This document shows positions 49,620-57,822 of a DNA stretch of 64,000 nucleotides, piece after piece. The translations under genes were made by a program, and so were the position numbers. The stretch lies in assembly GCF_016598615.1 (NCBI RefSeq), contig NZ_CP066831.1, positions 8,246,001 through 8,310,000 on the forward strand, read 5' to 3'. Position 1 is the first letter of the stretch. The number at the start of each line of letters is the position of its first letter. The DNA is from Streptomyces liliifuscus. GTDB taxonomy: Bacteria > Actinomycetota > Actinomycetes > Streptomycetales > Streptomycetaceae. The notes under the pieces are model-generated. The model did not search any database, was not told the origin of the DNA, and saw nothing but the letters and a program-made list of their open reading frames with translations.

Positions 49620-51035
49620 GTGACGTCCCGTATCCCGCGCGACTCCAGGCTCCGACTCGTCCGCCCGCGAACCCTGGCCGCCGCCCCCCGAGCGATGACC
49701 CAGAGGCCCACGCGCCGACCCGCACCCCGCCCGCCGGAGGGCACACCGGCACCCGCGGAACTCGCCCGCATGGCGCGCTCCGTACTCGCCGGCGCGGCCC
49801 GTGTCGCCCGCTGGGCCGACGCCGTCCTGAGCTCCGCCAAGGACCGCGAGGGCACCGCTTCCCGCGGCACCCCCGAGGGCACCGGCACACTCTCCGACGC
49901 GACCGCTCAACGGGCCGCCACCGATCTGGCCCTGACCCCGGCTCAGGTCCGCGCGGACTGGGACACCGCACGACTCGCGGGCCTCGTCGAGGTGCACGGC
50001 GGCATCGCGCGCCCCGGCTGGCGACTGCGCGCCTGGAACCGCGACGACAGCGCCGTGCTGCGCGGCTGGGTCGCCCTCTTCGACGCCTGGTCGATCGCCC
50101 ACCCCGGCCCCGACGGACGCGAGCCCGCCGCCGTCGCCGAGGTCGTCTCCGCGATGCCCCAGGTCCTCTCCTTCCTCCAGCTTTCCGCGGGCCCCGTCCC
50201 CGTACCGCAACTCCTCGACCTGCTCGAACAGCGCGTCACGGAACTGCGCACCGAGCGCTGCGAGATCCCCTACGGCCCGCAGCCCGAGCCCGTGGAGAGC
50301 CCCGCCGAGGACACCCCGCTGGCCCCCCTCCTCGACTGGGCGCTGCACGCGATCGCCGACGTGGGCGCCCTCACTTGTGCCGACGGCCAGGCCACGCTCA
50401 CCCCGCTCGGCAGCTGGGCGGTCTGGGTCAAACTGGAGCAGATCTGCGTCGCCGCGCAGAGCCCCGCCGGGAACATCGAGCAGGGCGCCGAGGACATGCT
50501 CCGCGGCTGCGCCCAGCTGCGGCCGAACGCGGCCCGTGCCGAGTACCGCGCCTGGCTCGCCGCCCGAACCGTCGGCAGCGCCGTCACCGAACTCCTCGAC
50601 GCCGCCCGCGGCGAGGACGCCCTCCTGCGCGGACTCGCCTTCGAGGCCCTGCGCGTCGTCGGAGCCCCCGCCGAGCCCGATGTCCGCTCCGTGTCCGACG
50701 AGACCCATCTGCGGCCGTACGCCCTGCTGTGGCTCGCCGAGCACGACGGGCACGACCCCGAGGACGCCCATGAGGTACTGACCCGCGACGAGGCCACCTG
50801 GCTGTGGGTCGACACCGCTGCGGCCGTCGCCGACCACGGCGAGGCCCCGCTTCTCGTACGGCACTTGGAGTCCGCCGTACAGCCGACCGTGCCGGCGCTG
50901 CTCGACGAGGTGCGGGCGGTCGGGCATCCGCGGACCGTGCAGGTGCTGGTCGCGCTTGCCGCGGCCCATCCCGATCCGGCGCTCGCCAAGGCTGTGCGGC
51001 GGGCCGCGTTCCAGGTCCACACCGGGGGTAGCTAG
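49620..51035 (+). CDS. Conserved hypothetical protein, helical, soluble
   Basis: About 471 residues, no signal peptide, no membrane span, Ala/Leu/Glu-rich and predicted mainly helical. The N-terminal 70 residues are Pro/Arg-rich. The central part (VLRGWVALFDAWSIAHPGPD) and the C-terminal repeats of short helices (LLRGLAFEALRVVGAPAEPD, VPALLDEVRAVGHPRTVQVL) look like HEAT-type repeats. I recognise no catalytic motif. Start uncertain: GTG at 49620 is favoured (AT-rich promoter-like TTTGGGTTTT just upstream), GTG at 49545 possible. Sits alone, followed by repeat copy 6. Confidence 0.72.
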   Translation: MTSRIPRDSRLRLVRPRTLAAAPRAMTQRPTRRPAPRPPEGTPAPAELARMARSVLAGAARVARWADAVLSSAKDREGTASRGTPEGTGTLSDATAQRAATDLALTPAQVRADWDTARLAGLVEVHGGIARPGWRLRAWNRDDSAVLRGWVALFDAWSIAHPGPDGREPAAVAEVVSAMPQVLSFLQLSAGPVPVPQLLDLLEQRVTELRTERCEIPYGPQPEPVESPAEDTPLAPLLDWALHAIADVGALTCADGQATLTPLGSWAVWVKLEQICVAAQSPAGNIEQGAEDMLRGCAQLRPNAARAEYRAWLAARTVGSAVTELLDAARGEDALLRGLAFEALRVVGAPAEPDVRSVSDETHLRPYALLWLAEHDGHDPEDAHEVLTRDEATWLWVDTAAAVADHGEAPLLVRHLESAVQPTVPALLDEVRAVGHPRTVQVLVALAAAHPDPALAKAVRRAAFQVHTGGS

Positions 51036-51073
51036 CCGCTCCGCGGGGCGCTTTGTGGGGGTGCGTGATTCGG

Positions 51074-51131
51074 CTGCGGGTCGGCTGTGGCCGGTCGCGC
51101 AGTTCCCCGCGCCCCTTGCGGGGCGCAGGGC
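51074..51131. repeat. Dispersed palindromic repeat A, copy 6
   Basis: Left arm CTGCGGGTCGGCTGTGGCCG then GTCGCGCAGTTCCCCGCGCC (51074-51115), TTGC loop and shortened right arm GGGGCGCAGGGCGCGGGCC. Lies between convergent genes (51035 and 51151). Confidence 0.8.
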
Positions 51132-51150
51132 GCGGGCCGGACCAGTGGTC

Positions 51151-51564
51151 TCAGGCCGTTATCTCCGGGGCGTACGTGCCGAAGCTCCAGATGTTGCCCT
51201 CGATGTCGCGGGCCATGTAGTCGCGGGAGCCGTAGTCCTGGTCGGTCGGGGGCATCAGGATCTCCGCGCCGTGGGCGACGGCCTGCTGGTGGTGTGCGTC
51301 GATGTCGTCCACGACGACGTACACCCCGGTGTGCGTCGAGCCCTTCATCGCCTCGTCGAAACGGCCGCCGGTGCCTCGGGAGCCGAGCATCACCGCGCCG
51401 TTGCCCTGCACCAGCTCGGCGTGCAGGACCTTGCCGTCCTCGCCCTCGTACACCGAGGCCTCGCTGAAGCCGAAGGCCTCCGTGAGCTGTTTGATCGCCG
51501 CCTTCGCGTCCGTGTACAGCAGTGTCGGGTAGATGCTCGGGCGCCCGCCGTCCGTGCCTGCCAT
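51151..51564 (-). CDS. VOC-superfamily (glyoxalase/bleomycin-resistance-like) protein
   Basis: A 137-residue single VOC module. It has YPTLLYTDAKAAIKQLTEAF, VLHAELVQGNGAVMLGSR, VYVVVDDIDAHHQQAVAHGA and DYGSRDYMARDIEGNIWSF, a pattern shared by PhnB-like or glyoxalase-like proteins in actinobacteria. Metal-ligand positions (for example Glu in DIEGNIW) are present but substrate is unknown. ATG at 51564 with GGGAG upstream. Confidence 0.86.
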   Translation of the reverse strand: MAGTDGGRPSIYPTLLYTDAKAAIKQLTEAFGFSEASVYEGEDGKVLHAELVQGNGAVMLGSRGTGGRFDEAMKGSTHTGVYVVVDDIDAHHQQAVAHGAEILMPPTDQDYGSRDYMARDIEGNIWSFGTYAPEITA

Positions 51565-51713
51565 GCCGATCACTCCCTCTGGTCCCGGTGCCGGAACATC
51601 GCCTGAATGTGACCTGCTCCACAGTCTTGCACCCGGCACTGACAACGCCCTGCCGAGCCGGATCCGGGCGGCCCCGGCAGGGATTTCGGCAGGGGCCGAC
51701 AGGCCTCGCCCGC

Positions 51714-52604
51714 TCAGCGGAAGGTGTTGCAGCGCGCCATGTCGCCGGTGCGGTAACCCTCGTAGAACCACTGCTGCCGCTGCTTCGCCGAACCGTGCGT
51801 CCAGGACTCGGGCGTCACCCGGCCCTGGTACCGCTGCTGGATCCGGTCGTCGCCCACGGCGGCCGCCGCGTCCATCCCGTCACGGATGTCGGCGTCCGTG
51901 AGGCTGGTGATCAGCGGCCGGCCCGTCGACTCGTCCTTCGTGGTCGTCGCGTGGTGCGCCCACACCCCCGCGTAGCAGTCGGCCTGCAGCTCCACCCGCA
52001 CCGCGTTGCTGGTCGCGCCCGTCCGCCCGTCCTGGGAACGGCTCAGCGTCCCCATCAGGTCCTGCACGTGGTGCCCGTACTCGTGCGCGACCACGTACGC
52101 CTGCGCGAACGGTCCGCCACTCGCGCCGAACCTCGTCCGCAGCTCCTCGAAGAAGCCCAGGTCCAGATAGACCTTCCGGTCTGCGGGGCAGTAGAAGGGC
52201 CCGACCGCCGACGTCGCCGCGCCGCACGCCGTGCCGACCCGTTCGCCGAAGAGGACGGTGGGCGACCGTGTGTACGTACCGCCGCGGCGCTCGAACTCCT
52301 GCGCCCAGAAGTCCTGGACGCTGTTGACCACCGCCACGATGCGGCAGTCCTCCTTGGCGTTCGCGTCCCGCCCCGTGCGGCACGTCTGCTGGACCTGGGC
52401 GAGGGACGAGGGGGTCGCCGCGGGCTGCTCGTCGCCGGAGGACAGGCCCAGCTGGTCGGGGCCGACACCGAAGAAGAGCCCCAGCAGGAGCGCGATCAGA
52501 GCCGCCGCGCCGCCGCCCACGGTCGCCTTGCCACCGGGGATCCGACTGCCCCGCACGTCCTGCACCTCGGAGGTGTCCAGATCGGCGTCGTCGTCGAACT
52601 GCAT
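51714..52604 (-). CDS. Putative neutral zinc metallopeptidase (YpfJ family)
   Basis: A 296-residue membrane-anchored protease. N-terminal MQFDDDADLDTSEVQDVRGS is the family hallmark, followed by a Gly-rich segment and one hydrophobic helix (GGGAAALIALLLGLFFGV). Extracellular catalytic domain with the HEYGHH zinc motif (YVVAHEYGHHVQDLMG) and third ligand region NAVRVELQADCYAGVWA. Several cysteines may form disulfides. The ATG at 52604 is the conserved family start; an ORF to 52706 is not supported. Confidence 0.9.
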   Translation of the reverse strand: MQFDDDADLDTSEVQDVRGSRIPGGKATVGGGAAALIALLLGLFFGVGPDQLGLSSGDEQPAATPSSLAQVQQTCRTGRDANAKEDCRIVAVVNSVQDFWAQEFERRGGTYTRSPTVLFGERVGTACGAATSAVGPFYCPADRKVYLDLGFFEELRTRFGASGGPFAQAYVVAHEYGHHVQDLMGTLSRSQDGRTGATSNAVRVELQADCYAGVWAHHATTTKDESTGRPLITSLTDADIRDGMDAAAAVGDDRIQQRYQGRVTPESWTHGSAKQRQQWFYEGYRTGDMARCNTFR

Positions 52605-52818
52605 GGGCGCACCAGCCTCCGCGGACATCGTCCCCCTGGCGTCATCCTCGCCGGGCTCCCCGGGCGCGGCGCCGGGCGGAGGGCCGAACGGGGGACACCT
52701 CGCCACCGGCCCGCCGTGTCACGACGGCAGACCCGGCCGGGCCCCTCCGACGTGGCTACGCTCTGCGCCTGTTCCGCGGGTCGTACGCCGTGGGCCGTGG
52801 TCATCGAAGGGGAGCACA

Positions 52819-53694
52819 GTGGCCGTTCCACCGGCCGAGGCGCCGGAGACGCGACAAACCGCTTCCGGCCTCCTCGCCGCCCCGCTCCTCGCGCCCGCGC
52901 CTCTTGAAGCCGGGATTCTCGAAGCCGCGCCTATCGAAGCCGCGCCCCATGAAGCCCCGCCCCATGAAGCCGCGCTTCTCGACACCCCGCACTCCGGAGC
53001 CGCGCTCCCCGAAGCCCTCCCCCAAGAGGCCACCGCCCGCGCCTCCCACTCCGCCTCCCGCTCCCACTCCCGCCCCCGAATCCTCCGTGCCGCCCTCGGT
53101 CTCCTCCTGGCCGCCCTGCTGCTCGCAGTGGCCCACCAGGCGCGCCCGCTGCCCTACGGGGACCATTTCGTCGCCCACGCGCGCGTGGAGCACGAGACAC
53201 CGCCCCGGCTGGTCACACGCGGGGCCACGGTCGAGGCGTACGACGAACGGACCGGGGAGCCGCGGTGGACCTACGGGCGCGAGGGCCGCAGGCCGCTGGC
53301 CGTGCTGCCCGCGCGCGGGGACGCGATCACGCTCTGGGACGACGGACTGGTCACTGCCACCTCCCACGGAGCCGTCCGCTGGCACAGGGGCCTACCCGGC
53401 GCAGCCGACTGGCTCGCGGACCACGGCGGCGCCGGAGTGCTGCGGAACCTCGACCGGGGGATGCTCGCCGTCGTCACCCCGCGGCGCGTCACCGCGTACC
53501 GCGTCGAGGACGGTGACCTGCGCTGGGTGCTGCCCGCGCGCAGGGGCTGCGTCTTCGCACCCGGGCGGGCGGTACGGCTCGGAGCGGTGCTCCTGGTCGC
53601 GCAGCCCTGCCCGGGAAGGGCCTGGACCGCCCAGCTGATCGCGGTGGACCGTCTCGGCCGGATCACCCCGCACCGCACTCCGCCGGGGCAATGA
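52819..53694 (+). CDS. Membrane-anchored PQQ-like beta-propeller fragment protein with pentapeptide repeat
   Basis: A 291-residue protein. N-terminal 70 residues carry a tandem pentapeptide (LEAGI, LEAAP, IEAAP, HEAPP, HEAAL), then a Ser/Arg-rich patch and one membrane helix (ILRAALGLLLAALLLAVA). The extracellular part has PQQ/YWTD-like strands: VTRGATVEAYDERTGEPRWT, DGLVTATSHGAVRWHRG, RVTAYRVEDGDLRWVLP, suggesting a small beta-propeller or interaction domain. GTG at 52819 with GGGGAG upstream. Function unknown. Confidence 0.72.
   Translation: MAVPPAEAPETRQTASGLLAAPLLAPAPLEAGILEAAPIEAAPHEAPPHEAALLDTPHSGAALPEALPQEATARASHSASRSHSRPRILRAALGLLLAALLLAVAHQARPLPYGDHFVAHARVEHETPPRLVTRGATVEAYDERTGEPRWTYGREGRRPLAVLPARGDAITLWDDGLVTATSHGAVRWHRGLPGAADWLADHGGAGVLRNLDRGMLAVVTPRRVTAYRVEDGDLRWVLPARRGCVFAPGRAVRLGAVLLVAQPCPGRAWTAQLIAVDRLGRITPHRTPPGQ
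52903..52992 (+). repeat. 15-bp tandem repeat in coding sequence
   Basis: Six units of consensus (C/A)TTGAAGCCGCGCC-type, in frame, encoding the pentapeptide x-E-A-A-P. The third and fourth units are the best match. Coding repeat, so length variation would add or remove five residues per unit. Confidence 0.8.
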
Positions 53695-53758
53695 GCGTCA
53701 CACTTCCGAACACCCGCACGCAGGAAAAGTGGTTGCACCGCCCCGTTAGACTTGGCCC

Positions 53759-53782
53759 ATGGCCATTCTCCTCGCGCACTAG
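53759..53782 (+). CDS. Candidate leaderless 7-codon leader (MAILLAH) ahead of the ABC-F gene
   Basis: ATG GCC ATT CTC CTC GCG CAC TAG. A -10-like TAGACT (53747-53752) ends six bases before the ATG, so transcription would start at the A of ATG. Upstream -35 is weak. Leader peptides control some ABC-F antibiotic-resistance genes by ribosome stalling; whether this one is translated is unknown. Confidence 0.4.
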   Translation: MAILLAH

Positions 53783-53840
53783 ACGGCGTGAACGATCCCA
53801 GCCGCCCACCCCGTCATCAACCCTGCCCAGGAGTCTGTCC

Positions 53841-55439
53841 GTGATTTCCGCCTCCGGTGTCGAGCTCCGCGCCGGCGCCCGCGTTCTCATCGAGTCCGCG
53901 ACCTTCCGCATCACCAAGGGCGACCGCATCGGTCTGGTCGGCCGCAACGGCGCCGGCAAGACGACCCTCACCAAGGTCCTCGCAGGCGAGGGCGTCCCCG
54001 CCGGCGGCACCGTCACCCGCTCCGGCGAGGTCGGCTATCTCCCGCAGGACCCGCGTACTGGCGATCTCGACATGCTGGCCAGCGACCGCGTCCTGTCCGC
54101 ACGTGGCCTGGACACCCTGATCCGCAAGATGCGCGAGAACGAACAGCGCATCGCGAACGGCTCGGGCGCCACCCGCGAGAAGGCGATGCGCCAGTACGAG
54201 CGCCAGGAGACGGAGTTCCTCACCAAGGGCGGATACGCCGCCGAGGCCGAGGCCGCCACCATCGCCGCCGCGCTCAACCTGCCCGACCGGGTGCTCGGCC
54301 AGCCCCTCCATACGCTCTCCGGCGGTCAGCGCCGCCGTATCGAGCTGGCCCGCATCCTCTTCTCGGACGCGGACACCCTGCTCCTCGACGAGCCGACGAA
54401 CCACCTCGACGCCGACTCGATCGTCTGGCTGCGCGACTACCTGAAGACCTACCGCGGCGGCTTCATCGTGATCTCCCACGATGTCGACCTGGTCGAGACG
54501 GTCGTCAACAAGGTGTTCTACCTGGACGCCAACCGCGCCCAGATCGACGTCTACAACATGGGCTGGAAGCTCTACCAGCAGCAGCGCGAGGCCGACGAGA
54601 AGCGCCGCAAGCGCGAGCGGCAGAACGCCGAGAAGAAGGCCTCCGCGCTCCACTCGCAGGCCGACAAGATGCGCGCCAAGGCCACCAAGACCGTCGCCGC
54701 CCAGAACATGGCCAAGCGCGCGGACAAGCTCCTCGCGGGTCTCGAGGCCGAGCGGAAGTCCGACAAGGTCGCCAAGCTGCGCTTCCCCGAGCCGTCCCCC
54801 TGCGGCAAGACCCCGCTGATGGCCGAGGGCCTGTCGAAGTCGTACGGCTCGCTGGAGATCTTCACCGACGTCGACCTGGCCATCGACAAGGGCTCCCGAG
54901 TCGTCATCCTCGGTCTGAACGGCGCCGGCAAGACGACTCTGCTCCGCCTCCTCGGCGGCGCCGAGAAGCCCGACACCGGCCAGGTCATAGAGGGGCACGG
55001 CCTCAAGCTCGGCTACTACGCGCAGGAGCACGAGACCCTCGACCCCGCGCGCACGGTCCTGGAGAACATGCGCTCCGCGGCCCCCGACCTGGACCTGGTC
55101 GAGGTCCGAAAGACGCTCGGCTCGTTCCTGTTCTCCGGCGACGACGTCGACAAGCCGGCCGGGGTCCTCTCCGGCGGCGAGAAGACCCGCCTCGCGCTCG
55201 CCACCCTCGTGGTGTCGTCCGCGAACGTCCTCCTCCTCGACGAGCCGACGAACAACCTCGACCCGGCCAGCCGCGAGGAGATCCTCGGCGCACTGCGCAC
55301 CTACAAGGGCGCCGTCGTCCTCGTCACCCACGACGAGGGTGCCGTCGAGGCGCTCCAGCCGGAGCGGATCATCCTGCTGCCCGACGGCGTCGAGGACCTG
55401 TGGGGGTCCGACTACGCGGATCTGGTGGCCCTCGCCTGA
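53841..55439 (+). CDS. ABC-F family ATPase (ribosome-associated)
   Basis: A 532-residue protein with two ATP-binding cassettes and no membrane part. First cassette: Walker A VGRNGAGKTTLTK, signature LSGGQRRRIELAR, LLDEPTNHLDADS. An interdomain linker with many Lys/Arg (about 235-320: YQQQREADEKRRKRERQN and AKRADKLLAGLEAERKS) then second cassette: GLNGAGKTTLLRLL, LSGGEKTRLALA, LLDEPTNNLDPAS. ABC-F proteins act on the ribosome E site as translation factors or antibiotic protectors. GTG start with AGGAG about nine bases upstream. Identity to a housekeeping or resistance subgroup cannot be decided by eye. Confidence 0.93.
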   Translation: MISASGVELRAGARVLIESATFRITKGDRIGLVGRNGAGKTTLTKVLAGEGVPAGGTVTRSGEVGYLPQDPRTGDLDMLASDRVLSARGLDTLIRKMRENEQRIANGSGATREKAMRQYERQETEFLTKGGYAAEAEAATIAAALNLPDRVLGQPLHTLSGGQRRRIELARILFSDADTLLLDEPTNHLDADSIVWLRDYLKTYRGGFIVISHDVDLVETVVNKVFYLDANRAQIDVYNMGWKLYQQQREADEKRRKRERQNAEKKASALHSQADKMRAKATKTVAAQNMAKRADKLLAGLEAERKSDKVAKLRFPEPSPCGKTPLMAEGLSKSYGSLEIFTDVDLAIDKGSRVVILGLNGAGKTTLLRLLGGAEKPDTGQVIEGHGLKLGYYAQEHETLDPARTVLENMRSAAPDLDLVEVRKTLGSFLFSGDDVDKPAGVLSGGEKTRLALATLVVSSANVLLLDEPTNNLDPASREEILGALRTYKGAVVLVTHDEGAVEALQPERIILLPDGVEDLWGSDYADLVALA

Positions 55440-55824
55440 GCCCGGCACGGAGCCCGGAGCGGCCCGCGGAAGCGGTCATCGGTGCTTGATCGAACCACTG
55501 ATCCACTGCGTATGGATCATTCGGCTTATCCGTGATCCATCATCTGTGTGAGATCTCCTCGTACCGAGGTGTGTCCTACATCGATTTTCCGGCCGGGCCC
55601 CGCATTCCCAAGGGTCCGGCCGTCGCACGTCGCTGACCTGGCACTTCGTGGATGAACCCGTTCGGCCGTACGGACAAGCGCGCGCGGAATTCCGTATTCC
55701 GCTCATGGTGACGGGCTTCCATGACCCAAAGCTTGTCGCACGGACCTTGCCGAATGGGTGGCCAGGAAGCTCTTGAGGGGTGATCATGAGAAGTCCAGAG
55801 CGCACTTCCCATGAGGAGGCACGG
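55440..55824 (+). promoter_or_regulatory. gbn upstream region with GATC cluster
   Basis: Between the ABC-F stop and the gbn start. GATC occurs at 55488, 55500, 55515, 55534 and 55552 (five in 68 bp) and again at 55782. The second and third form a TGATCCA/TGGATCA inverted repeat (55499-55519). The remainder has a candidate hairpin CCGG/CCGG near 55588-55625 and no gene. Confidence 0.7.
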
Positions 55825-56046
55825 GTGGCCGAGACTCTGAAGAAGGGCAGCCGGGTAACCGGCGCCGCGCGCGACAAGCTCGCGGCAGACCTGAAGAAGA
55901 AGTACGACTCCGGTGCGAGCATCCGGGCGCTGGCCGAGGAGACCGGCCGCTCGTATGGCTTCGTACACCGGATGCTCAGTGAGTCGGGCGTCACGCTCCG
56001 TGGGCGTGGCGGAGCGACGCGGGGCAAGAAGGCCGCGTCGGCCTGA
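55825..56046 (+). CDS. gbn: GATC-binding nucleoid-associated protein (Gbn-like), small HTH
   Basis: A 73-residue basic protein. Helix-turn-helix: DSGASIRALAEETGRSYGFV with HRMLSESGVTLRGR, preceded by KLAADLKKKY. The GTG at 55825 has AGGAGG at 55813-55818; a longer ATG frame begins at 55780. Known gbn product (SCO1839 in S. coelicolor) binds GATC-containing DNA as a nucleoid-associated protein and affects development. Position between the ABC-F gene and an enoyl-CoA hydratase matches that locus from memory. Very conserved among streptomycetes. Confidence 0.8.
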   Translation: MAETLKKGSRVTGAARDKLAADLKKKYDSGASIRALAEETGRSYGFVHRMLSESGVTLRGRGGATRGKKAASA

Positions 56047-56179
56047 CGCCGGGCGGCTCCTCGTTCTCCGATGGTGGCCACCCGGTCGGTCGATTGACCG
56101 CCCGGGTGGTTACTGTGCAGTCACTTAAGGGTGTGCTCCTACGGCACCCGCTCTGACCGCACACATCGGAGGCCCCCCC

Positions 56180-56971
56180 ATGGCTTCGTTCGACCCGCTG
56201 CTCGACAAGGACGGCGTACGGCTCACCGTCGACGACGCGATCGCCACGGTGACGCTGACCAACCCGGCCAAGCGCAACGCGCAGAGCCCCGCTCTGTGGC
56301 GGGCACTGGCCGAGGCGGGGCAGTTGCTGCCGGGCACCGTCCGTGTCGTCCTGCTGCGCGCCGAAGGCAAGTCCTTCTCCGCGGGGCTCGACCGGCAGGC
56401 GTTCACTCCCGAGGGGTTCGACGGCGAGCCGTCCTTCATCGATCTCGCGCGTCGTTCCGACGCCGAGCTCGACGCTGCCATCGCCGAGTACCAGGAGGGT
56501 TTCACCTGGTGGCGACGGAGCGACATCGTGTCCATCGCCGCCGTGCAGGGGCATGCCATCGGGGCGGGCTTCCAGCTCGCTCTCGCCTGTGACCTGCGCG
56601 TCGTCGCGGACGACGTGCAGTTCGCCATGCGCGAGACCAGCCTCGGGCTCGTGCCCGACCTGACGGGTACGCACCCGCTGGTGGGGCTCGTCGGGTACGC
56701 GCGAGCTTTGGAGATCTGTGCGACCGGGCGGTTCGTGCACGCCGAGGAGGCACAGCGGACCGGGCTCGCGAGCGTCGCCGTGCCTGCCGATCAGCTCGAC
56801 GCCGCCGCGCGTGATCTCGCCGGGGCGTTGCTTGCCGCCCCTCGGGACGCGCTGATCGAGACCAAAGCGTTGTTGCAGGGGGCGGTGGGGCGTACGTATG
56901 AGGATCAGCGGGTTGCCGAGCGGGCCGCCCAGGGGCGGCGGTTGAGGGACCTCGCGGGTGTGGGTGACTGA
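56180..56971 (+). CDS. Enoyl-CoA hydratase/isomerase family protein
   Basis: A 263-residue crotonase-fold enzyme. Oxyanion-hole motifs: FSAGLDRQAF and AAVQGHAIGAGFQLALACDL, the catalytic region VQFAMRETSLGLVPDLTGTH. It hydrates or isomerises acyl-CoA substrates in beta-oxidation-type pathways; specificity is not predictable. ATG at 56180 preceded by GGAGG (56168-56172). Near gbn but probably a separate transcription unit. Confidence 0.9.
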   Translation: MASFDPLLDKDGVRLTVDDAIATVTLTNPAKRNAQSPALWRALAEAGQLLPGTVRVVLLRAEGKSFSAGLDRQAFTPEGFDGEPSFIDLARRSDAELDAAIAEYQEGFTWWRRSDIVSIAAVQGHAIGAGFQLALACDLRVVADDVQFAMRETSLGLVPDLTGTHPLVGLVGYARALEICATGRFVHAEEAQRTGLASVAVPADQLDAAARDLAGALLAAPRDALIETKALLQGAVGRTYEDQRVAERAAQGRRLRDLAGVGD

Positions 56972-56982
56972 GGTCGATTGTC

Positions 56983-57030
56983 GTCTGCGGGTGCGTGGGG
57001 GCTTGTCGCGCAGTTCCCCGCGCCCCTAGG
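56983..57030. repeat. Dispersed palindromic repeat A, copy 7 (overlaps a stop codon)
   Basis: CTGCGGGTGCGTGGGGGCTT then GTCGCGCAGTTCCCCGCGCC (56984-57025); the following CCCTAGG contains the TAG stop (57026-57028, minus strand) of the next gene. The right arm is missing. Confidence 0.72.
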
Positions 57031-57736
57031 AACCCGGGGTTACCGCTGTTACCAAGGCCGCCACCGATGGGTGATCCGGTAGTGCCTCGGTGGCCCTTTT
57101 GCGGACTGCTGTTGCCACGTCCAGCGTGCGTGTGGACGCCCCCGTCTCGAAATCCACGCGGACATGGCGACGGGGGAGGGACGCGGTGCCGGGGCGGGGC
57201 GCGATGTGGACCGCGGCCAGGCGGGTGACACCGGGGACGGATCGTACGGCGGTGGCCACGCGGGATTCGTCGGCGTCCAGCCGGAGGTCGGGGTCCCCGG
57301 AGCGTCCGTCGCACTCGTCCTCGTCCGCCGTGCCCGCAGCCTCCTCCAGCAGGCCCGTCACCCGCAGGTCCACCTCCGTGACTTTCAGGCCCAGTCGGTC
57401 CGTCGCCGCTGAGGTGAGAGCCGTCCGCAGGCGGGAGGCGGTTGCCGGGAGAGGTTCGGCCGGTGTGGCCGCGAAATCCGCCGTGATGCGCAGGGGGCCC
57501 GGAGGCAGCGCGCTCGGCGGGGGCGGGACGGCCGGCTCCGGGGTGTTGTCCGGGTCGGTGAGGGCGAGGCGTACGGCCGTGAGGCGTACGCCCGGCACGT
57601 CGCGGGCCGCGCGGCGCAGTACCGCGGTGGCCGCCGCCTCGGTGATCCATGCGCCGTCGTGCGCGCCCCCGAGGGGCAGCAGTCTGCCGAGGCCGAGCTG
57701 ATTTCTGACCGCCTGGGTCCATCGGTCCGCCGTCAT
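57026..57736 (-). CDS. Asp23-associated hypothetical protein with two Asp23-like halves
   Basis: A 236-residue soluble protein. From memory, databases label similar Streptomyces proteins nucleopolyhedrovirus P10 family. Reading the sequence suggests two similar alpha/beta halves: AAATAVLRRAARDVPGVRLT then strand LRITADFAATPAEP, and VATAVRSVPGVTRLAAVHIA then strand HVRVDFETGAS, each followed by a helix ending VTEVDLRVTGLL or VAALVTAVTPG. It is divergent from the asp23 operon (start 57823), so it belongs to the same functional neighbourhood. Stop codon falls in repeat copy 7. Confidence 0.7.
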   Translation of the reverse strand: MTADRWTQAVRNQLGLGRLLPLGGAHDGAWITEAAATAVLRRAARDVPGVRLTAVRLALTDPDNTPEPAVPPPPSALPPGPLRITADFAATPAEPLPATASRLRTALTSAATDRLGLKVTEVDLRVTGLLEEAAGTADEDECDGRSGDPDLRLDADESRVATAVRSVPGVTRLAAVHIAPRPGTASLPRRHVRVDFETGASTRTLDVATAVRKRATEALPDHPSVAALVTAVTPGS

Positions 57737-57822
57737 TGCCTCAGCCTGCCGCATCCCCGGCGCGCGACCGGGTAACCCGACTTAGTGTGGGCGGAGGGGC
57801 CTACCGAAAGGGATGCACGGCG

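Noticed and set aside
53817..55448. 543-residue antisense frame opposite the ABC-F gene
   Set aside because: Shadow frame, Val/Gly/Leu-rich, no recognisable motif.
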